From positions 1 through 64,000 of the forward strand of contig NZ_JABTTE010000017.1 of assembly GCF_013303125.1 (NCBI RefSeq): DNA of 64,000 nucleotides. The letters are read 5' to 3'. Under the pieces are notes generated by a model. That model searched no databases, was not told where the DNA came from, and saw only the letters and a list, made by a program, of their open reading frames with translations. Shown here in pieces: positions 1 through 8,575 of the stretch (position 1 is its first letter; the number at the start of each line of letters is the position of its first letter). The position numbers and the translations under genes were made by a program. The DNA is from Calidifontibacillus erzurumensis. Its GTDB lineage: Bacteria; Bacillota; Bacilli; Bacillales; Bacillaceae_J.

Positions 1-154
1 TTCGGCTTCGTAAAGTCTATTTTCATAAGGATAAACGATCCCTTTTTTCTACTCTTTCCCCGCACAAAAGACAAATAAAGGAATTATTTTCTTCAATATA
101 CCCATTTTTCAACTCTTCAAGAGAGGCATTCCAGAAAGTATTTGATAATTCCAT
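1..154 (-). CDS. Partial gene, hypothetical protein with CxxC motif
   Basis: An open frame starts at the ATG complementary to 152-154 and runs off the left edge of the window, so only the first 51 codons are seen. A ribosome site (AGGAAG) lies about a dozen bases before the ATG. The visible peptide begins MELSNTFWNASLEEL and contains FICLLCGERVEKG, a Cys-x-x-Cys pair of the kind found in small zinc ribbons. I do not recognise the family with certainty. The short N-terminal stretch followed by a zinc-knuckle-like segment suggests a small DNA-binding or regulatory protein, but that is a guess. Confidence 0.6.
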
Positions 155-420
155 TGTTAGATGCACTTCCTATCTATTGAAAAAATAAACAAAGATGCAA
201 TTTGTTTAGATTTCTTTAAATATATTATTAAAAAGTTTGTGTGCAGTCAATAAAATAACAAACATTTTTATTTATTGTTTGTAAAAATATAAACAATTAT
301 AAAATACGTTCAAAAATATAATAAGCGCTTTTATAAAAACTTTAAAGAAAGGCTATGGTATTATAAATGTATTATTTGTTTTCCATGTATCTTTTCTGGA
401 ATAAGAAAGAGGGAGATCGT

Positions 421-870
421 ATGAAAAGAATTGTTTTATTTGTATTTCCCATTATTTTATTAATTGCTTTCGCTTTCTTTGGTAAAACATTTGTAAGTGG
501 TGAGCCACCTTTGCCGTCTATTACAGTTGATGGAAAGCCGATTACTGTGTTTCAAGGTTCTTATTGCTGGCGTGGCTTTTTAGGCGGCAAATGTGTTGAT
601 ATGGCTTCTCCTCCAGAAATCATAAAATTTCATCGTGTTGTGCCTGAAAAAATATCTCCCGAATCTATATTGTCGATAAATTTCAAAAATGAACCTCTTT
701 CAGATTCAGTTCGTGCAAATTTGTGGATTAGTGATGAGCAAACAGAAGAATTAAGTATTAACGATAACCAATTAATAGCTCCAAAAGAAAAAGGTGTTTA
801 TGTATATGACATTTATGCAAGGTGGGACAAAGGGGATGCAAGTTTTGTTTTTAGTATTGAGGTAGAATAA
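421..870 (+). CDS. Hypothetical exported or membrane-anchored protein
   Basis: 149 residues from an ATG with GGGAG six bases upstream; an earlier in-frame ATG at 367 has no comparable ribosome site. The first 20 or so residues (MKRIVLFVFPIILLIAFAFF) form a signal peptide or membrane anchor without a lipobox Cys. The mature part contains GSYCWRGFLGGKCVD, two Cys that could form a disulfide outside the cell. The rest is rich in beta-forming residues and resembles small conserved exported proteins of Bacillus. No enzyme motif is seen. It stands alone and is followed by a strong terminator. Confidence 0.7.
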   Translation: MKRIVLFVFPIILLIAFAFFGKTFVSGEPPLPSITVDGKPITVFQGSYCWRGFLGGKCVDMASPPEIIKFHRVVPEKISPESILSINFKNEPLSDSVRANLWISDEQTEELSINDNQLIAPKEKGVYVYDIYARWDKGDASFVFSIEVE

Positions 871-889
871 TTTGAAAAAAATTCCAGAA

Positions 890-909
890 TTCAAGTGCTA
901 ACACTTGAA
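890..909. promoter_or_regulatory. Inverted repeat TTCAAGTG-N4-CACTTGAA
   Basis: A perfect 8-bp inverted repeat with a 4-base spacer follows the stop codon of the exported protein gene. It could be a weak hairpin in the mRNA or an operator-like site. Nothing ties it to a particular regulator. Confidence 0.35.
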
Positions 910-930
910 GCATAAATGAATCAAAAAAAG

Positions 931-969
931 AGCCGGTTGTCCTGAGCCTCTCAGGCAGCCGGCTTTTTG
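931..969 (+). terminator. Rho-independent terminator
   Basis: A GC-rich stem (AGCCGG...CCTGAG paired with CTCAGG...CCGGCT, one bulge) is followed by a run of T. It closes the transcript of the exported protein at 421-870. The remaining 205 bases up to the next gene are AT-rich and hold no other recognisable element. Confidence 0.85.
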
Positions 970-1174
970 TTGTGCACCTAGCATGAGAAGTTGCCTCTCT
1001 TTTCGTATGAACAACGGATATAATAAATATCCGAATTTAAATATAACCTCTCCCACTTTAATAATAACATAGCAAAAACATGAATTATAGACTGTTTGTT
1101 TTTAAAGTACACTCATATAATAAACCTACAGCTTTTAACTGAATTAAATAAATTAGTCTAAGGAGGATTTAAGC

Positions 1175-2095
1175 ATGGATACGAGTAAAGTTCAAATTCA
1201 TGGTGAAGAATGTGTTCAAAATGTTGGTCCGTCGAAAATAAAGGTTGTTTATCAGCGTATTGGCAATCCTGCTTTGCCTCCGGTCTTCCTGATTATGGGT
1301 GCTGGTGCACAAATGATTAACTGGCCTGAAGGATTTTGTTTGGAACTGGCTCGTCATGGCTTGCACCTTATTCGATTTGATAATAGAGATGCTGGTCTTA
1401 CAACTCACTTTTCCAATGCACCTGTCCCAGATTTTTCTGCGATACAATCCGGTGATTTTTCTACAGTGACTTATACTCTTTCTGACATGGCAGCAGACAC
1501 AGTAGGTCTCATGGATGCACTTGGATATGATCGTGTACACTTAGTTGGGGCATCAATGGGTGGTATGATCGCTCAAACGATTGCTATAGAGTATCCTGAA
1601 AGGGTGCGTTCACTTACATCTATGATGTCAACGACTGGGAACCCTTTGGTAGGACAGCCTGACTACTCAGTGTTGGCAAGTTTGGGGTCGCCTCCATACG
1701 ATGATCGTCAAGCATACATCGATTGGCAGATTCAGTCACGTAAAGCTATTGGTTCTCCAAAATATCCTTTAGATGAAAATGCCATTGCTAAAATCTCTGG
1801 TCTTGCTTGGGATAGGGATCATGATCCTTTGGGGATGTTGCGCCAAGCTGCAGCAGTAATAAAATCGGGTGATAGAACAGAACAACTACGTTCTATAAAG
1901 GTACCAACTCTAGTTATCCACGGGGAAGATGATAAAATGATTGATATAAGTGGAGGACGTGCTGTAGCATCTGCTATTCCAGGTGCCGAGCTTGTCACAT
2001 TCAAAGGAATGGGGCATGATCTGCCAAAGCCTTTATGGCCTGTGCTAGCAGAGAAGATAGCACATCTAATACATCGAGTGGAATCCTCTTCATAA
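1175..2095 (+). CDS. Alpha/beta hydrolase
   Basis: 306 residues; ATG preceded by AAGGAGG. The fold is shown by the oxyanion-loop segment LIMGAGAQMINWP (residues 39-51), the nucleophile elbow GASMGG with Ser127, a likely acid Asp252 or Asp253 in HGEDDKMID, and His281 in GMGHDLP. This is the Ser-Asp-His triad of the esterase/haloperoxidase-like hydrolases. The N-terminal layout and the DNRDAGLTT strand resemble the RdmC/TesE-like carboxylesterase branch. The substrate cannot be read from the sequence. There is no signal peptide, so it is cytoplasmic, and it appears to be monocistronic. Confidence 0.9.
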   Translation: MDTSKVQIHGEECVQNVGPSKIKVVYQRIGNPALPPVFLIMGAGAQMINWPEGFCLELARHGLHLIRFDNRDAGLTTHFSNAPVPDFSAIQSGDFSTVTYTLSDMAADTVGLMDALGYDRVHLVGASMGGMIAQTIAIEYPERVRSLTSMMSTTGNPLVGQPDYSVLASLGSPPYDDRQAYIDWQIQSRKAIGSPKYPLDENAIAKISGLAWDRDHDPLGMLRQAAAVIKSGDRTEQLRSIKVPTLVIHGEDDKMIDISGGRAVASAIPGAELVTFKGMGHDLPKPLWPVLAEKIAHLIHRVESSS

Positions 2096-2142
2096 ATAAC
2101 TGCTTGTTTTCACTGCAAAAAATTTTTGTGCACAAAATAATA

Positions 2143-2182
2143 ATAGGCGTTCCTATAAAGATCGGGTTCTGCCTATTTTTTA
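2143..2182 (+). terminator. Possible terminator of the hydrolase gene
   Basis: ATAGGC and GCCTAT pair across a 22-base loop and are followed by a T-rich run. The stem is short, so this is a modest call. The rest of 2183-2494 is AT-rich, with no RNA gene or coding sequence that I can support. Confidence 0.45.
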
Positions 2183-2494
2183 TTATCATGTCTATACCGA
2201 TCATTTTCCGTTTTTTCACTTTTATGGAGAAAAACCATCTAATAAAAAGGAGAATTTGTTAGTACTTGTACTATATTTCATGTAAATAATAATATAAAAA
2301 AATGATGCCGATAAATCTAAAATAGTTAGAAGGAGTAAGATAGGAAATGTAATCCTTTTCCATTACTATGTTTCCTGAGACTTGGACATATTTATTAATT
2401 AAAAGGTAATTATGTGCAATTCTTTTTAATTACAAATTGATTTCATTGGTGCTAGAAAAGGAACTAATAACAATGATAGAAAGGATAGGGAAGA

Positions 2495-2890
2495 ATGAAA
2501 TTTTCTGATCTTAAACTTTCAGTACCTAAAGATTGTGGCAATGCACCCAAAAAAATCATACTAAAAGATTTCAATATAGCGTTTGTTACTTTGGACAAAA
2601 CATTCTTATTAGAAAATATAAGTGATGATATGAAATGGATTATTGTAGGGAATGAAATTGTTGAAGGAAAAGAAGAATTTATTAATAAATTGGCTACCCT
2701 ACACAAAGATAAAATCACTGAATTGCTGATTTACAATATTATCACTCATGGAAATGTAGCTTCGGTACACGGGAAAGTGATTGGCATTCATCAATCTTAT
2801 GATTTCTGTCACGTGTATAAATTTACTGGAGCAAGTAAGACTGCGAAGATTAAAGAGATAACATCATTTATAATCATTGGAAAGGAATAA
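2495..2890 (+). CDS. NTF2-like (SnoaL-type) protein of unknown function
   Basis: 131 residues. The sequence has the pattern of the nuclear-transport-factor-2-like fold: a helical start, then WIIVGNEIVEGKEEF (about residues 49-63), where a Trp and a Gly-Lys turn precede a long helix, then two strands (ELLIYNIITHG and ASVHGKVIG) and a C-terminal strand pair. Family members are ligand-binding or isomerase-like cone-shaped proteins, often in stress settings. No catalytic residue can be assigned. A purine-rich ribosome site (AGGATAGGGAAG) precedes the ATG. It is monocistronic. Confidence 0.75.
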   Translation: MKFSDLKLSVPKDCGNAPKKIILKDFNIAFVTLDKTFLLENISDDMKWIIVGNEIVEGKEEFINKLATLHKDKITELLIYNIITHGNVASVHGKVIGIHQSYDFCHVYKFTGASKTAKIKEITSFIIIGKE

Positions 2891-2997
2891 ATTTTGTAGA
2901 CTAAAAATAAGTATGTAATATCACTTAATTAGGTGGCTCATCAACTTGTAATTTTATTGAATATGCCCTCCGTAGATTTAATGGTAAAATTGGGAAA

Positions 2998-3213
2998 ATG
3001 ATGAAATGTAACTGGAGGGATATTCTTGCGCATTTTAGTACACAATTTAATTTTTTCTTTGTAATATATATTTTACTTGTACTTTTTGATTATTTTAGTG
3101 ATAAGACATTTCAGTGGCTCGAAAACTTCATTCAAACTCTATTTATTTTGTTTTTCTACGGATTATTTTCGTGGGCAACAAGGAATAAAAAAGATAAAAA
3201 TTCGAATTCTTAA
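2998..3213 (+). CDS. Small two-helix membrane protein
   Basis: 71 residues, or 70 from the adjacent ATG at 3001. Two hydrophobic helices are visible (FFFVIYILLVLFDYF and TLFILFFYGLFSW), followed by a Lys/Asn-rich tail. The ribosome site is weak (GGGAAA directly before the ATGs), so expression and exact start are uncertain. I do not recognise the family. It lies between the NTF2-like gene and a decayed tRNA. Confidence 0.5.
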   Translation: MMKCNWRDILAHFSTQFNFFFVIYILLVLFDYFSDKTFQWLENFIQTLFILFFYGLFSWATRNKKDKNSNS

Positions 3214-3298
3214 AGCTTGAATTTAGATCTTATTTTCAGTCCTAAAAAATCAAATTGGAACTTTTGCAACAGCTATCTTATCATTTACCATATTAATA

Positions 3299-3384
3299 TG
3301 AGCTGTGGCGGCAGATTGACAGATGCGCTAGATTCAGGTTCTAGTAAGAACAATTTCGTGTGAGTTTAAGGCCCACCTGCTGTA
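3299..3384 (+). pseudogene. Decayed tRNA-Leu (CAG anticodon)
   Basis: The segment keeps the tRNA-Leu plan: T8-G9, a D arm close to the Leu consensus (GATTGACAGATGC), an anticodon stem CTAGA/TCTAG around loop TTCAGGT (anticodon CAG), a long variable arm and a T arm (GTTTAAG). It is damaged. G19 is replaced, two extra bases sit in the D arm, the T loop reads GTTTAAG instead of GTTCAAG, and the acceptor stem pairs at only four of seven positions. I read it as a pseudo-tRNA beside the intact tRNA-Pro. Confidence 0.6.
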
Positions 3385-3456
3385 TGACGTGAATAAATTT
3401 GTATCTGACTGAAAAAGGTACCAAAAAAGCAACATAATATAATATCTTATAAATAT

Positions 3457-3530
3457 CGGAATGTAGCTCAGCTTGGTAGAGCGCTTGGTTCGGGACCAAG
3501 AGGTCGCAGGTTCAAATCCTGTCATTCCGA
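3457..3530 (+). tRNA. tRNA-Pro (anticodon CGG)
   Basis: All arms are intact: acceptor CGGAATG/CATTCCG with discriminator A, D arm GTAGCTCAGCTTGGTAGAGC, anticodon stem CTTGG/CCAAG around TTCGGGA (anticodon CGG, G37 as usual for Pro), and T arm GCAGG TTCAAAT CCTGT. The CCA end is not encoded. It is a single-gene unit with its own terminator. Confidence 0.95.
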
Positions 3531-3537
3531 TTTCAAT

Positions 3538-3567
3538 GGCAAGTGCAGTTAGCGCTTGTCTTTTTTT
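3538..3567 (+). terminator. Terminator of tRNA-Pro
   Basis: GGCAAGTGC pairs with GCGCTTGTC across a 5-base loop and is followed by seven T. Confidence 0.85.
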
Positions 3568-3601
3568 ATCAAAAGTTCCCATGTGTTACGATTTTATAAG
3601 C

Positions 3602-3638
3602 AAAAAGAGCAGGCTGCCATTGCAGTCCGCTCTTTTTA
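3602..3638 (-). terminator. Terminator of sstT
   Basis: AAAAAGAGC...CTGC-CATT-GCAG...GCTCTTTTT forms a near-symmetrical stem right after the sstT stop. It would also work for the opposite strand. Confidence 0.85.
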
Positions 3639-3640
3639 TT

Positions 3641-4873
3641 TTAAGCGTTAATAATAAAGTCCTTTCCTTCTTTACGTATTTTTGCATATTCAGCTGTAGC
3701 TGTAAAAAGAATATCAGAGGATGAGTTCAGAGCTGTCTCACAAGAATCTTGAAGTACACCGATTATAAAGCCGACGGCAACAACTTGCATTGCAATATCA
3801 TTTGGAATGCCAAACAAACTACAAGCTAACGGTATCAATAAAAGTGATCCGCCTGCAACACCAGATGCTCCTGCTGCAGATATTGCTGATAGAACGCTTA
3901 GAATAAGTGCAGTACCAATATCAACTTTTATTCCAAGTGTATGAACAGCAGCAAGTGTTAAGACAGAAATCGTAATGGCAGCACCAGCCATGTTGATCGT
4001 TGCGCCAAGAGGTATTGAAACGGAATACGTATCCTTATTCAACCCAAGTTTTTCAGCCAAACTTAAATTAACTGGAATGTTTGCGGCTGAACTACGTGTG
4101 AAAAATGCGGTAATTCCACTTTCTCTAATACATCTAAAAACAAGTGGGTAAGGATTTTTGCGAATATGAAAATATACAATAATTGGATTGATGACAAAAG
4201 CAACGAAAAACATCGTCCCAAGAAGAACCATTAATAATTTACCGTACTCTAGCAAAGCAGAAATTCCGCTTGTAACAATTGCGTCAAATACAAGACCCAT
4301 GATTCCGATTGGGGCTAAATTAATAACCCATTTTACAATTTGGGAAATAGCATCAGAAAAATTAGCGAGAACACTTTTGGTCGTTTCAGATCCATTTTTT
4401 AACACAATACCAAGCAGCACAGCCCAAGTAAGGATGCCAATATAGTTCGCATTCATTAAGGCACTCACCGGGTTATCTACAATGTTGAAAAGCAAAGTAC
4501 GTAGTACTTCTGCAATGCCTCCCGGAGGGGATAGTTCTTCAGTACCTTCTGTAAGTGTTAAACTGACAGGGAATAAAAAGCTTGCAATAACAGCTGTAAA
4601 TCCAGCTAGGAATGTGCTAATGCCGTATAGAACAAGGATGGATTTCATATTTGTTTTTTGGCCAGATTGATGTTGGGAGATTGCTGACATAACAAGAAAT
4701 AAAACGAGTACTGGCGCAACAGCTTTTAAAGCGCCTACAAATAAAGAACCAAAAATTGAAATCCATTTTACTGGCTCTGGAATTGTTACAGCTAAGATGA
4801 TACCGATAATCATACCGGTAAGTATTCGTTTAACGAGGCTTATTTGGTTCCATCTGAGAATCAATTGTTTCAT
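3641..4873 (-). CDS. sstT: Serine/threonine:sodium symporter SstT
   Basis: 410 residues, the usual length for SstT. The protein belongs to the dicarboxylate/amino acid:cation symporter fold. Seen are several membrane helices, the conserved hairpin [19 protein letters not shown], the segment [13 protein letters not shown] that corresponds to the substrate/Na+ site of this family, and [14 protein letters not shown]. Its N-terminus ([18 protein letters not shown]) is typical of SstT. Known members take up L-serine and L-threonine with Na+ at the cytoplasmic membrane. It is monocistronic, with a terminator directly after the stop. Confidence 0.93.
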   Translation of the reverse strand: MKQLILRWNQISLVKRILTGMIIGIILAVTIPEPVKWISIFGSLFVGALKAVAPVLVLFLVMSAISQHQSGQKTNMKSILVLYGISTFLAGFTAVIASFLFPVSLTLTEGTEELSPPGGIAEVLRTLLFNIVDNPVSALMNANYIGILTWAVLLGIVLKNGSETTKSVLANFSDAISQIVKWVINLAPIGIMGLVFDAIVTSGISALLEYGKLLMVLLGTMFFVAFVINPIIVYFHIRKNPYPLVFRCIRESGITAFFTRSSAANIPVNLSLAEKLGLNKDTYSVSIPLGATINMAGAAITISVLTLAAVHTLGIKVDIGTALILSVLSAISAAGASGVAGGSLLLIPLACSLFGIPNDIAMQVVAVGFIIGVLQDSCETALNSSSDILFTATAEYAKIRKEGKDFIINA

Positions 4874-5440
4874 AAATTCCTCCTGATTTTATATGTCGAT
4901 ATAATTTAAAGTATAATATTTTCCACTGTACATATACATATGTTTTCCTATCATGAACAAGTAATAGTTTAACATGAATATTAATAATTGTGAAATAAAT
5001 TGTTATATCAAAATATTTAAAATTTTTTAGAAACTTAATGGGACTAATAAAGTATTATCAAAAGGATAATTCAATTTTAAATTTAATCCGGTTTTCACGA
5101 CTTCATAAATAAATAATGGTAGCTTTTACTATTTGTCTATGATGAAGCGATAAATTCGTATTTGTCAAAGCGTTTTGTTGCTGGAAATATAGGGAGCAGT
5201 TTCATTACAGCATAAACTATGTTGGTTTTTCTATGCTCTTCACTATTTGCGAAATATTGAATGGGATAAAATGTAAAACCCTCTTTTAAAAATTTCTGTA
5301 CAATTTTTAAATTTTAAAAATTTAGCAGTGGCAATTTTATATAATCTGTTATATAATAAATACAAACAAACGGAATTTGTAGTATAACAATATGATTTCA
5401 AACTTAATGTTCAATATTTTGCGAAAAGGGGTATAGGGGT
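4874..5440. other. Intergenic region, 567 bp
   Basis: AT-rich space between two divergent genes. It should hold the promoters of sstT (leftward) and of the ABA-sandwich gene (rightward). I see no repeat, RNA gene or clear operator in it. Confidence 0.5.
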
Positions 5441-5764
5441 ATGAACAAAGTGGATGCGATTGCTCGGAGAATTTTAGGTTGGAAACTTAATCGTTGGGAC
5501 AGATGGTATGATTATGAAAATAAGCGCTTTATTTATGAATCTGAATTTCAGCCAGAACAAAATCTTGATCATGCGATGCTTATTGTAGACCGTTTGAAAA
5601 AGTACGGATTTGAATATAATACGAACGGTGTTTCAGAAGTACGTTTTAATGATGCAGTTGGTAAGGGTGATACATTGGCGCAAGCAATCACAAATGCGGC
5701 TTACAACATCATCGAAAAAAGTTCAATGGCCAATACTAGCAATATTTGGCGTACGTTATGCTAA
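5441..5764 (+). CDS. Phage-type ABA-sandwich domain protein
   Basis: 107 residues. The order of motifs ILGWKLNRWDRWYDYE, then LDHAMLIVDRLKKYGFEY, then GDTLAQAITNAAYNIIE is that of the small Phage_ABA_S (BC1872-like) proteins common in Bacillus phages and genomes. Their function is unknown; the fold is an alpha-beta-alpha sandwich. There are no other phage genes around it, so it is an orphan cargo gene or a remnant of integration. ATG with GGGGTATAGGGG upstream. Confidence 0.8.
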   Translation: MNKVDAIARRILGWKLNRWDRWYDYENKRFIYESEFQPEQNLDHAMLIVDRLKKYGFEYNTNGVSEVRFNDAVGKGDTLAQAITNAAYNIIEKSSMANTSNIWRTLC

Positions 5765-5832
5765 TTTCTTAAAGATTCAAAAATTGATAAAAAGATCGGT
5801 CTTTAGTTGTTCATTTGACCCAGCGTTGTTAG

Positions 5833-5863
5833 AAAAGCAAGGGAAATTCCTTTGCTTTTTTTT
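5833..5863 (+). terminator. Terminator after the ABA-sandwich gene
   Basis: AAAGCAAGGGA pairs with TTCCTTTGCTTT and runs into a T tract. Confidence 0.8.
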
Positions 5864-6096
5864 GTTAGCTTTATAATGTGTCCTTCAAAATAAAAATTGA
5901 AAATTTTTTATATATGTAAATAATTGGATTAAGACAAGATGGAAATTTACTATTTACGGCTGTTTTTTTGTACATTTGGTTGACAGATTTGCGAGATTGT
6001 TATATAAATTAAAATATATTGGTAAAATATTAAGTTAGCACCTTAATGTAATGATTTTTATTATTACAGTTTGGGTCTGCCGTTAAGAGCTAGTAT

Positions 6097-6118
6097 AACT
6101 GGGAAATTCCAGTTTTTT
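6097..6118 (+). terminator. Short terminator-like hairpin in the leader region
   Basis: AACTGG-GAAATT-CCAGTT followed by T. It lies 220 bases upstream of the amino-acid ABC operon and 350 bases downstream of the previous gene, so it belongs to an unannotated short transcript or to the leader of the operon. Confidence 0.5.
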
Positions 6119-6164
6119 GCTTTCGTTTATTTCTAGGAATTGGCAATTTGGCGATTGACGTTTG

Positions 6165-6192
6165 CGACCTGAGGTTATCTCAGGTCGTTTTT
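6165..6192 (+). terminator. Strong terminator-like hairpin upstream of the ABC operon
   Basis: CGACCTGAG-GTTAT-CTCAGGTCG followed by TTTTTA. It is 145 bases before the start of the binding-protein gene and follows the hairpin at 6097-6118. Two terminators in a row before an amino-acid transporter could be a leader attenuator, but no known riboswitch or T-box sequence is recognisable between them. Confidence 0.6.
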
Positions 6193-6337
6193 ATGCGTTT
6201 ACTAACAGAAGATCCCACTCACAAGGCATGCATGATAGATGCAGATCATCTGGAATATAGGAGTGGTGTGTATTTTTTGTAATTCTAGCAATACTTTAAT
6301 TAAGGAAGATAAGGGATTTCAGAAGGAGGTTATGGGA

Positions 6338-7201
6338 ATGAGAAAAAATTTGTCGTTATTATTGGCGATAGCGCTTTCAACATTGTTGTTGCTTGCTGGA
6401 TGCGGAACTGCCAATAATCAAGAGAACGCTGAAAATGCTGGAAATGGCCAGTCTAATGCATCTGAACAAGATGTATTTCGTGTAGGAATGGAAGCTGGTT
6501 ATCCTCCATTTAACTGGACACAAGCAGATGATTCAAATGGTGCTGTAAAAATTGAAGGAACACCAGATTATGCAGGCGGTTATGATGTTGAGATTGCTAA
6601 ACGAATCGCTGAAGGTTTAGGAAAAGAATTAGTGATTGTAAAAACAGAATGGGATGGACTCGTACCAGCATTGACATCAGGAAAAATTGATGCAATTATC
6701 GCAGGGATGTCTCCAACTGAAGAACGTAAAAAGACAATTGACTTTACAGATATTTACTATAAATCTGATTTAGTTATGGTTGTGAAAAAAGGCGGAAAAT
6801 ATGAAAACGCAAAAACCCTTGCAGATTTCAAAGGTGCAAAAATCACTGGACAGTTAAATACATTCCATTATTCTGTCATTGATCAAATTGAAGGGGTCAA
6901 CAAGCAACCGGCAATGGATAATTTCCCAGCAATGCGTGTAGCATTAGAATCTGGAATTATTGACGGGTATGTATCTGAGCGCCCGGAAGCTGTTAGTGCA
7001 TCAGCTGCAAATGAAAATTTTGCAATGGTTGAATTTACAGACGGCTTCAAAACATCTGATGATGATACAGCCATTGCTGTCGGATTACAAAAAGACAGTG
7101 AATTAAAAGATAAAATCAATGAAATTTTAGCAGGTATTTCAGAGGAAGAAAGAACAGAAATTATGGATGCTGCGATCAAAAACCAACCGGCAGCACAATA
7201 A
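6338..7201 (+). CDS. Amino-acid ABC transporter, substrate-binding lipoprotein
   Basis: 287 residues from the ATG at 6338, eight bases after AAGGAGG; an in-frame ATG at 6332 is too close to that site. The signal peptide ends in the lipobox LLAGC, so the mature protein is lipid-anchored. The SBP_bac_3 pattern is clear: FRVGMEAGYPPFNW, GGYDVEIAKRIAEGLGKEL, WDGLVPALTSGKIDAIIAGMSPTEER and DFTDIYYKSD. This family binds polar amino acids. Which amino acid cannot be read; cationic amino acids or glutamine are likely. It is the first gene of the ABC operon, but a 573-bp spacer separates it from the permease. Confidence 0.93.
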   Translation: MRKNLSLLLAIALSTLLLLAGCGTANNQENAENAGNGQSNASEQDVFRVGMEAGYPPFNWTQADDSNGAVKIEGTPDYAGGYDVEIAKRIAEGLGKELVIVKTEWDGLVPALTSGKIDAIIAGMSPTEERKKTIDFTDIYYKSDLVMVVKKGGKYENAKTLADFKGAKITGQLNTFHYSVIDQIEGVNKQPAMDNFPAMRVALESGIIDGYVSERPEAVSASAANENFAMVEFTDGFKTSDDDTAIAVGLQKDSELKDKINEILAGISEEERTEIMDAAIKNQPAAQ

Positions 7202-7210
7202 TCTTGATGT

Positions 7211-7313
7211 GAAAGAGGTTGTCTCAGGAAGTGTATGGTATCCAAATACGGTGCTTTTCAATTTGGCATAGAAAGTATGCGGCGTCCAACACTATTTGAG
7301 ATAGCCTCTTTGT
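7211..7313. repeat. Palindromic element, copy 1
   Basis: The ends are inverted repeats of about 24 bp (GAAAGAGGTTGTCTCAGG... and ...TTTGAGATAGCCTCTTTG). A related element lies at 46571-46675 with the same end pattern (GTCTC near the left tip, TTTGAGAYAGCC near the right tip, and TGGYATCCAWAT inside). Both copies lie just after the binding-protein gene of an amino-acid ABC operon. It may be a MITE-like repeat that also weakens read-through transcription. Confidence 0.7.
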
Positions 7314-7539
7314 GGTGTTTTAGAGGAAAACAGTATACTAACTCCGCAAAGATTTTTACTATAGTTTACCTTCAATTTAAGTGTCTTGCTGAAGATTCCT
7401 TTTATTCTCTCAAAGTGTAATCAGCAATTATCTTAGGTAAATTTGTCCATCATATACAGAATTTCAATATAAATCCACTCTTGTCTATGTGGGATGAAAT
7501 CCTCAATAATTATAGTTCAGAGCCACATAAAAAATTATG

Positions 7540-7770
7540 GGAGGTGTAACCTGGAGCTAAAATCAATGATTGCGATAGGCTATTAACTATATAGGAAATA
7601 GTCTATGGCAAATACAGTTCCTTGCAGGAACCCGCGGAATGTTTGCAAATAATGGTGGATGAAAAGAAATGCAATTCCTCTTCCATCAGCATGGAATGGG
7701 TCTTTCGCGGCAGGTCACCGATCCTTAGTTCGGTGTAAATTTTGAGGCTTAAGATTATAGCAACCAGGGG
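7540..7770 (+). ncRNA. Candidate structured RNA leader of the permease gene, copy 1
   Basis: The segment begins GGAGGTGTAACCTGG and ends GATTATAGCAACCAGGGG. The ends pair as CCTGG/CCAGG, then A against AA, then GCTAAAATC/GATTATAGC (one mismatch). Inner hairpins are visible (GTTCC/GGAAC near 7617-7632 and CACCGA/TCGGTG near 7716-7734). The same closing helix occurs at 9918-9994. In both, the 3' strand of the helix overlaps the ribosome site of the next reading frame, here AGGGG of the permease gene. I do not recognise it as a known riboswitch. It is proposed from shared sequence and pairing only. Confidence 0.5.
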
Positions 7771-7774
7771 AAAT

Positions 7775-8557
7775 ATGACCTTTGAATGGGTAGTGAAAAT
7801 TGTAACAGAAAACTGGCCCATGTTTATTCGGGGAGCCGGTGTAACACTTTATATTTCCATTATTGGAACAATTTTAGGGTCAATTATCGGCTTATTAGTT
7901 GGAGTGATTCGGACGATTCCGATGCCTGAGCGCGGATCAAAGCGTGTTTTATTAAAAGTTGTTAATGGCATTCTTTCTGCTTATATTGAATTTTTCCGTG
8001 GTACGCCGATGATCGTGCAGGCAATGGTTATCTTTTACGGATCTGCACTAGCGTTGGGAGTCGATATGGATCGCACGGCTGCAGCTATTTTTATCGTATC
8101 GATCAATACAGGTGCCTATATGTCTGAAATTGTTCGCGGCGGGATTGTTTCTATTGACAAAGGGCAATTTGAAGCTGCACAGGCAATTGGGATGAATCAT
8201 TTTCAGACGATGATCTATGTTGTACTACCTCAGGTTATTCGGAATATTTTACCGGCAACTGGTAATGAGTTTGTTATCAATATTAAAGATACCTCTGTAT
8301 TAAACGTAATTTCTGTATCTGAATTATTCTTTGCAACGAAAACAATTGCAGGAAATAACTTTAGATACTTTGAATCATTCTTTGTAGCGTGTGTTCTATA
8401 CTTTATCATGACATTTACCGTTACAAGAATACTCCGCTATATTGAAAGAAAATTGGAAGGTCCGGACACATTCATGATGGTGCCAGGCAACCAAATGCAA
8501 GTAGAAACAGCAGAAGATGCACTGCGCAGAATTGACAAGTATGACGGCAACAAATAG
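7775..8557 (+). CDS. Amino-acid ABC transporter, permease
   Basis: 260 residues from the ATG at 7775, just after AGGGG; the frame is open further upstream but without a ribosome site. Polar-amino-acid permeases of the HisM/GlnP type show the N-terminal RGAGVTLYISIIGTILGSIIG and the EAA loop (EAAQAIGMNHFQTMIYVVLPQ), which contacts the ATPase. Five or so membrane helices are predicted. It forms the membrane channel with the binding protein at 6338 and the ATPase at 8576. Its ribosome site lies inside the RNA helix described at 7540-7770, so translation may be controlled separately from the binding protein. Confidence 0.93.
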   Translation: MTFEWVVKIVTENWPMFIRGAGVTLYISIIGTILGSIIGLLVGVIRTIPMPERGSKRVLLKVVNGILSAYIEFFRGTPMIVQAMVIFYGSALALGVDMDRTAAAIFIVSINTGAYMSEIVRGGIVSIDKGQFEAAQAIGMNHFQTMIYVVLPQVIRNILPATGNEFVINIKDTSVLNVISVSELFFATKTIAGNNFRYFESFFVACVLYFIMTFTVTRILRYIERKLEGPDTFMMVPGNQMQVETAEDALRRIDKYDGNK

Positions 8558-8575
8558 GCGAAGGAGGAGAAAAGG

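Noticed and set aside
1169-1540. 123-codon antisense frame in the hydrolase gene
   Set aside because: Shadow of a clear enzyme gene.
2001-2262. Frames of 72-75 codons on both strands after the hydrolase gene
   Set aside because: They overlap the hydrolase gene end and a terminator-like hairpin; hydrophobic composition arises from AT-rich DNA.
5160-5180. cre-like site in GTCAAAGCGTTTTG
   Set aside because: It misses a fixed A of the cre pattern and is far from any start codon.
5441-5764. Prophage region
   Set aside because: Only one phage-type gene (ABA-sandwich) is present, with no structural, replication or integrase genes beside it.
7235-7420. 61-codon frame after the first binding-protein gene
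   Set aside because: It starts inside the palindromic element and has no family features or ribosome site.
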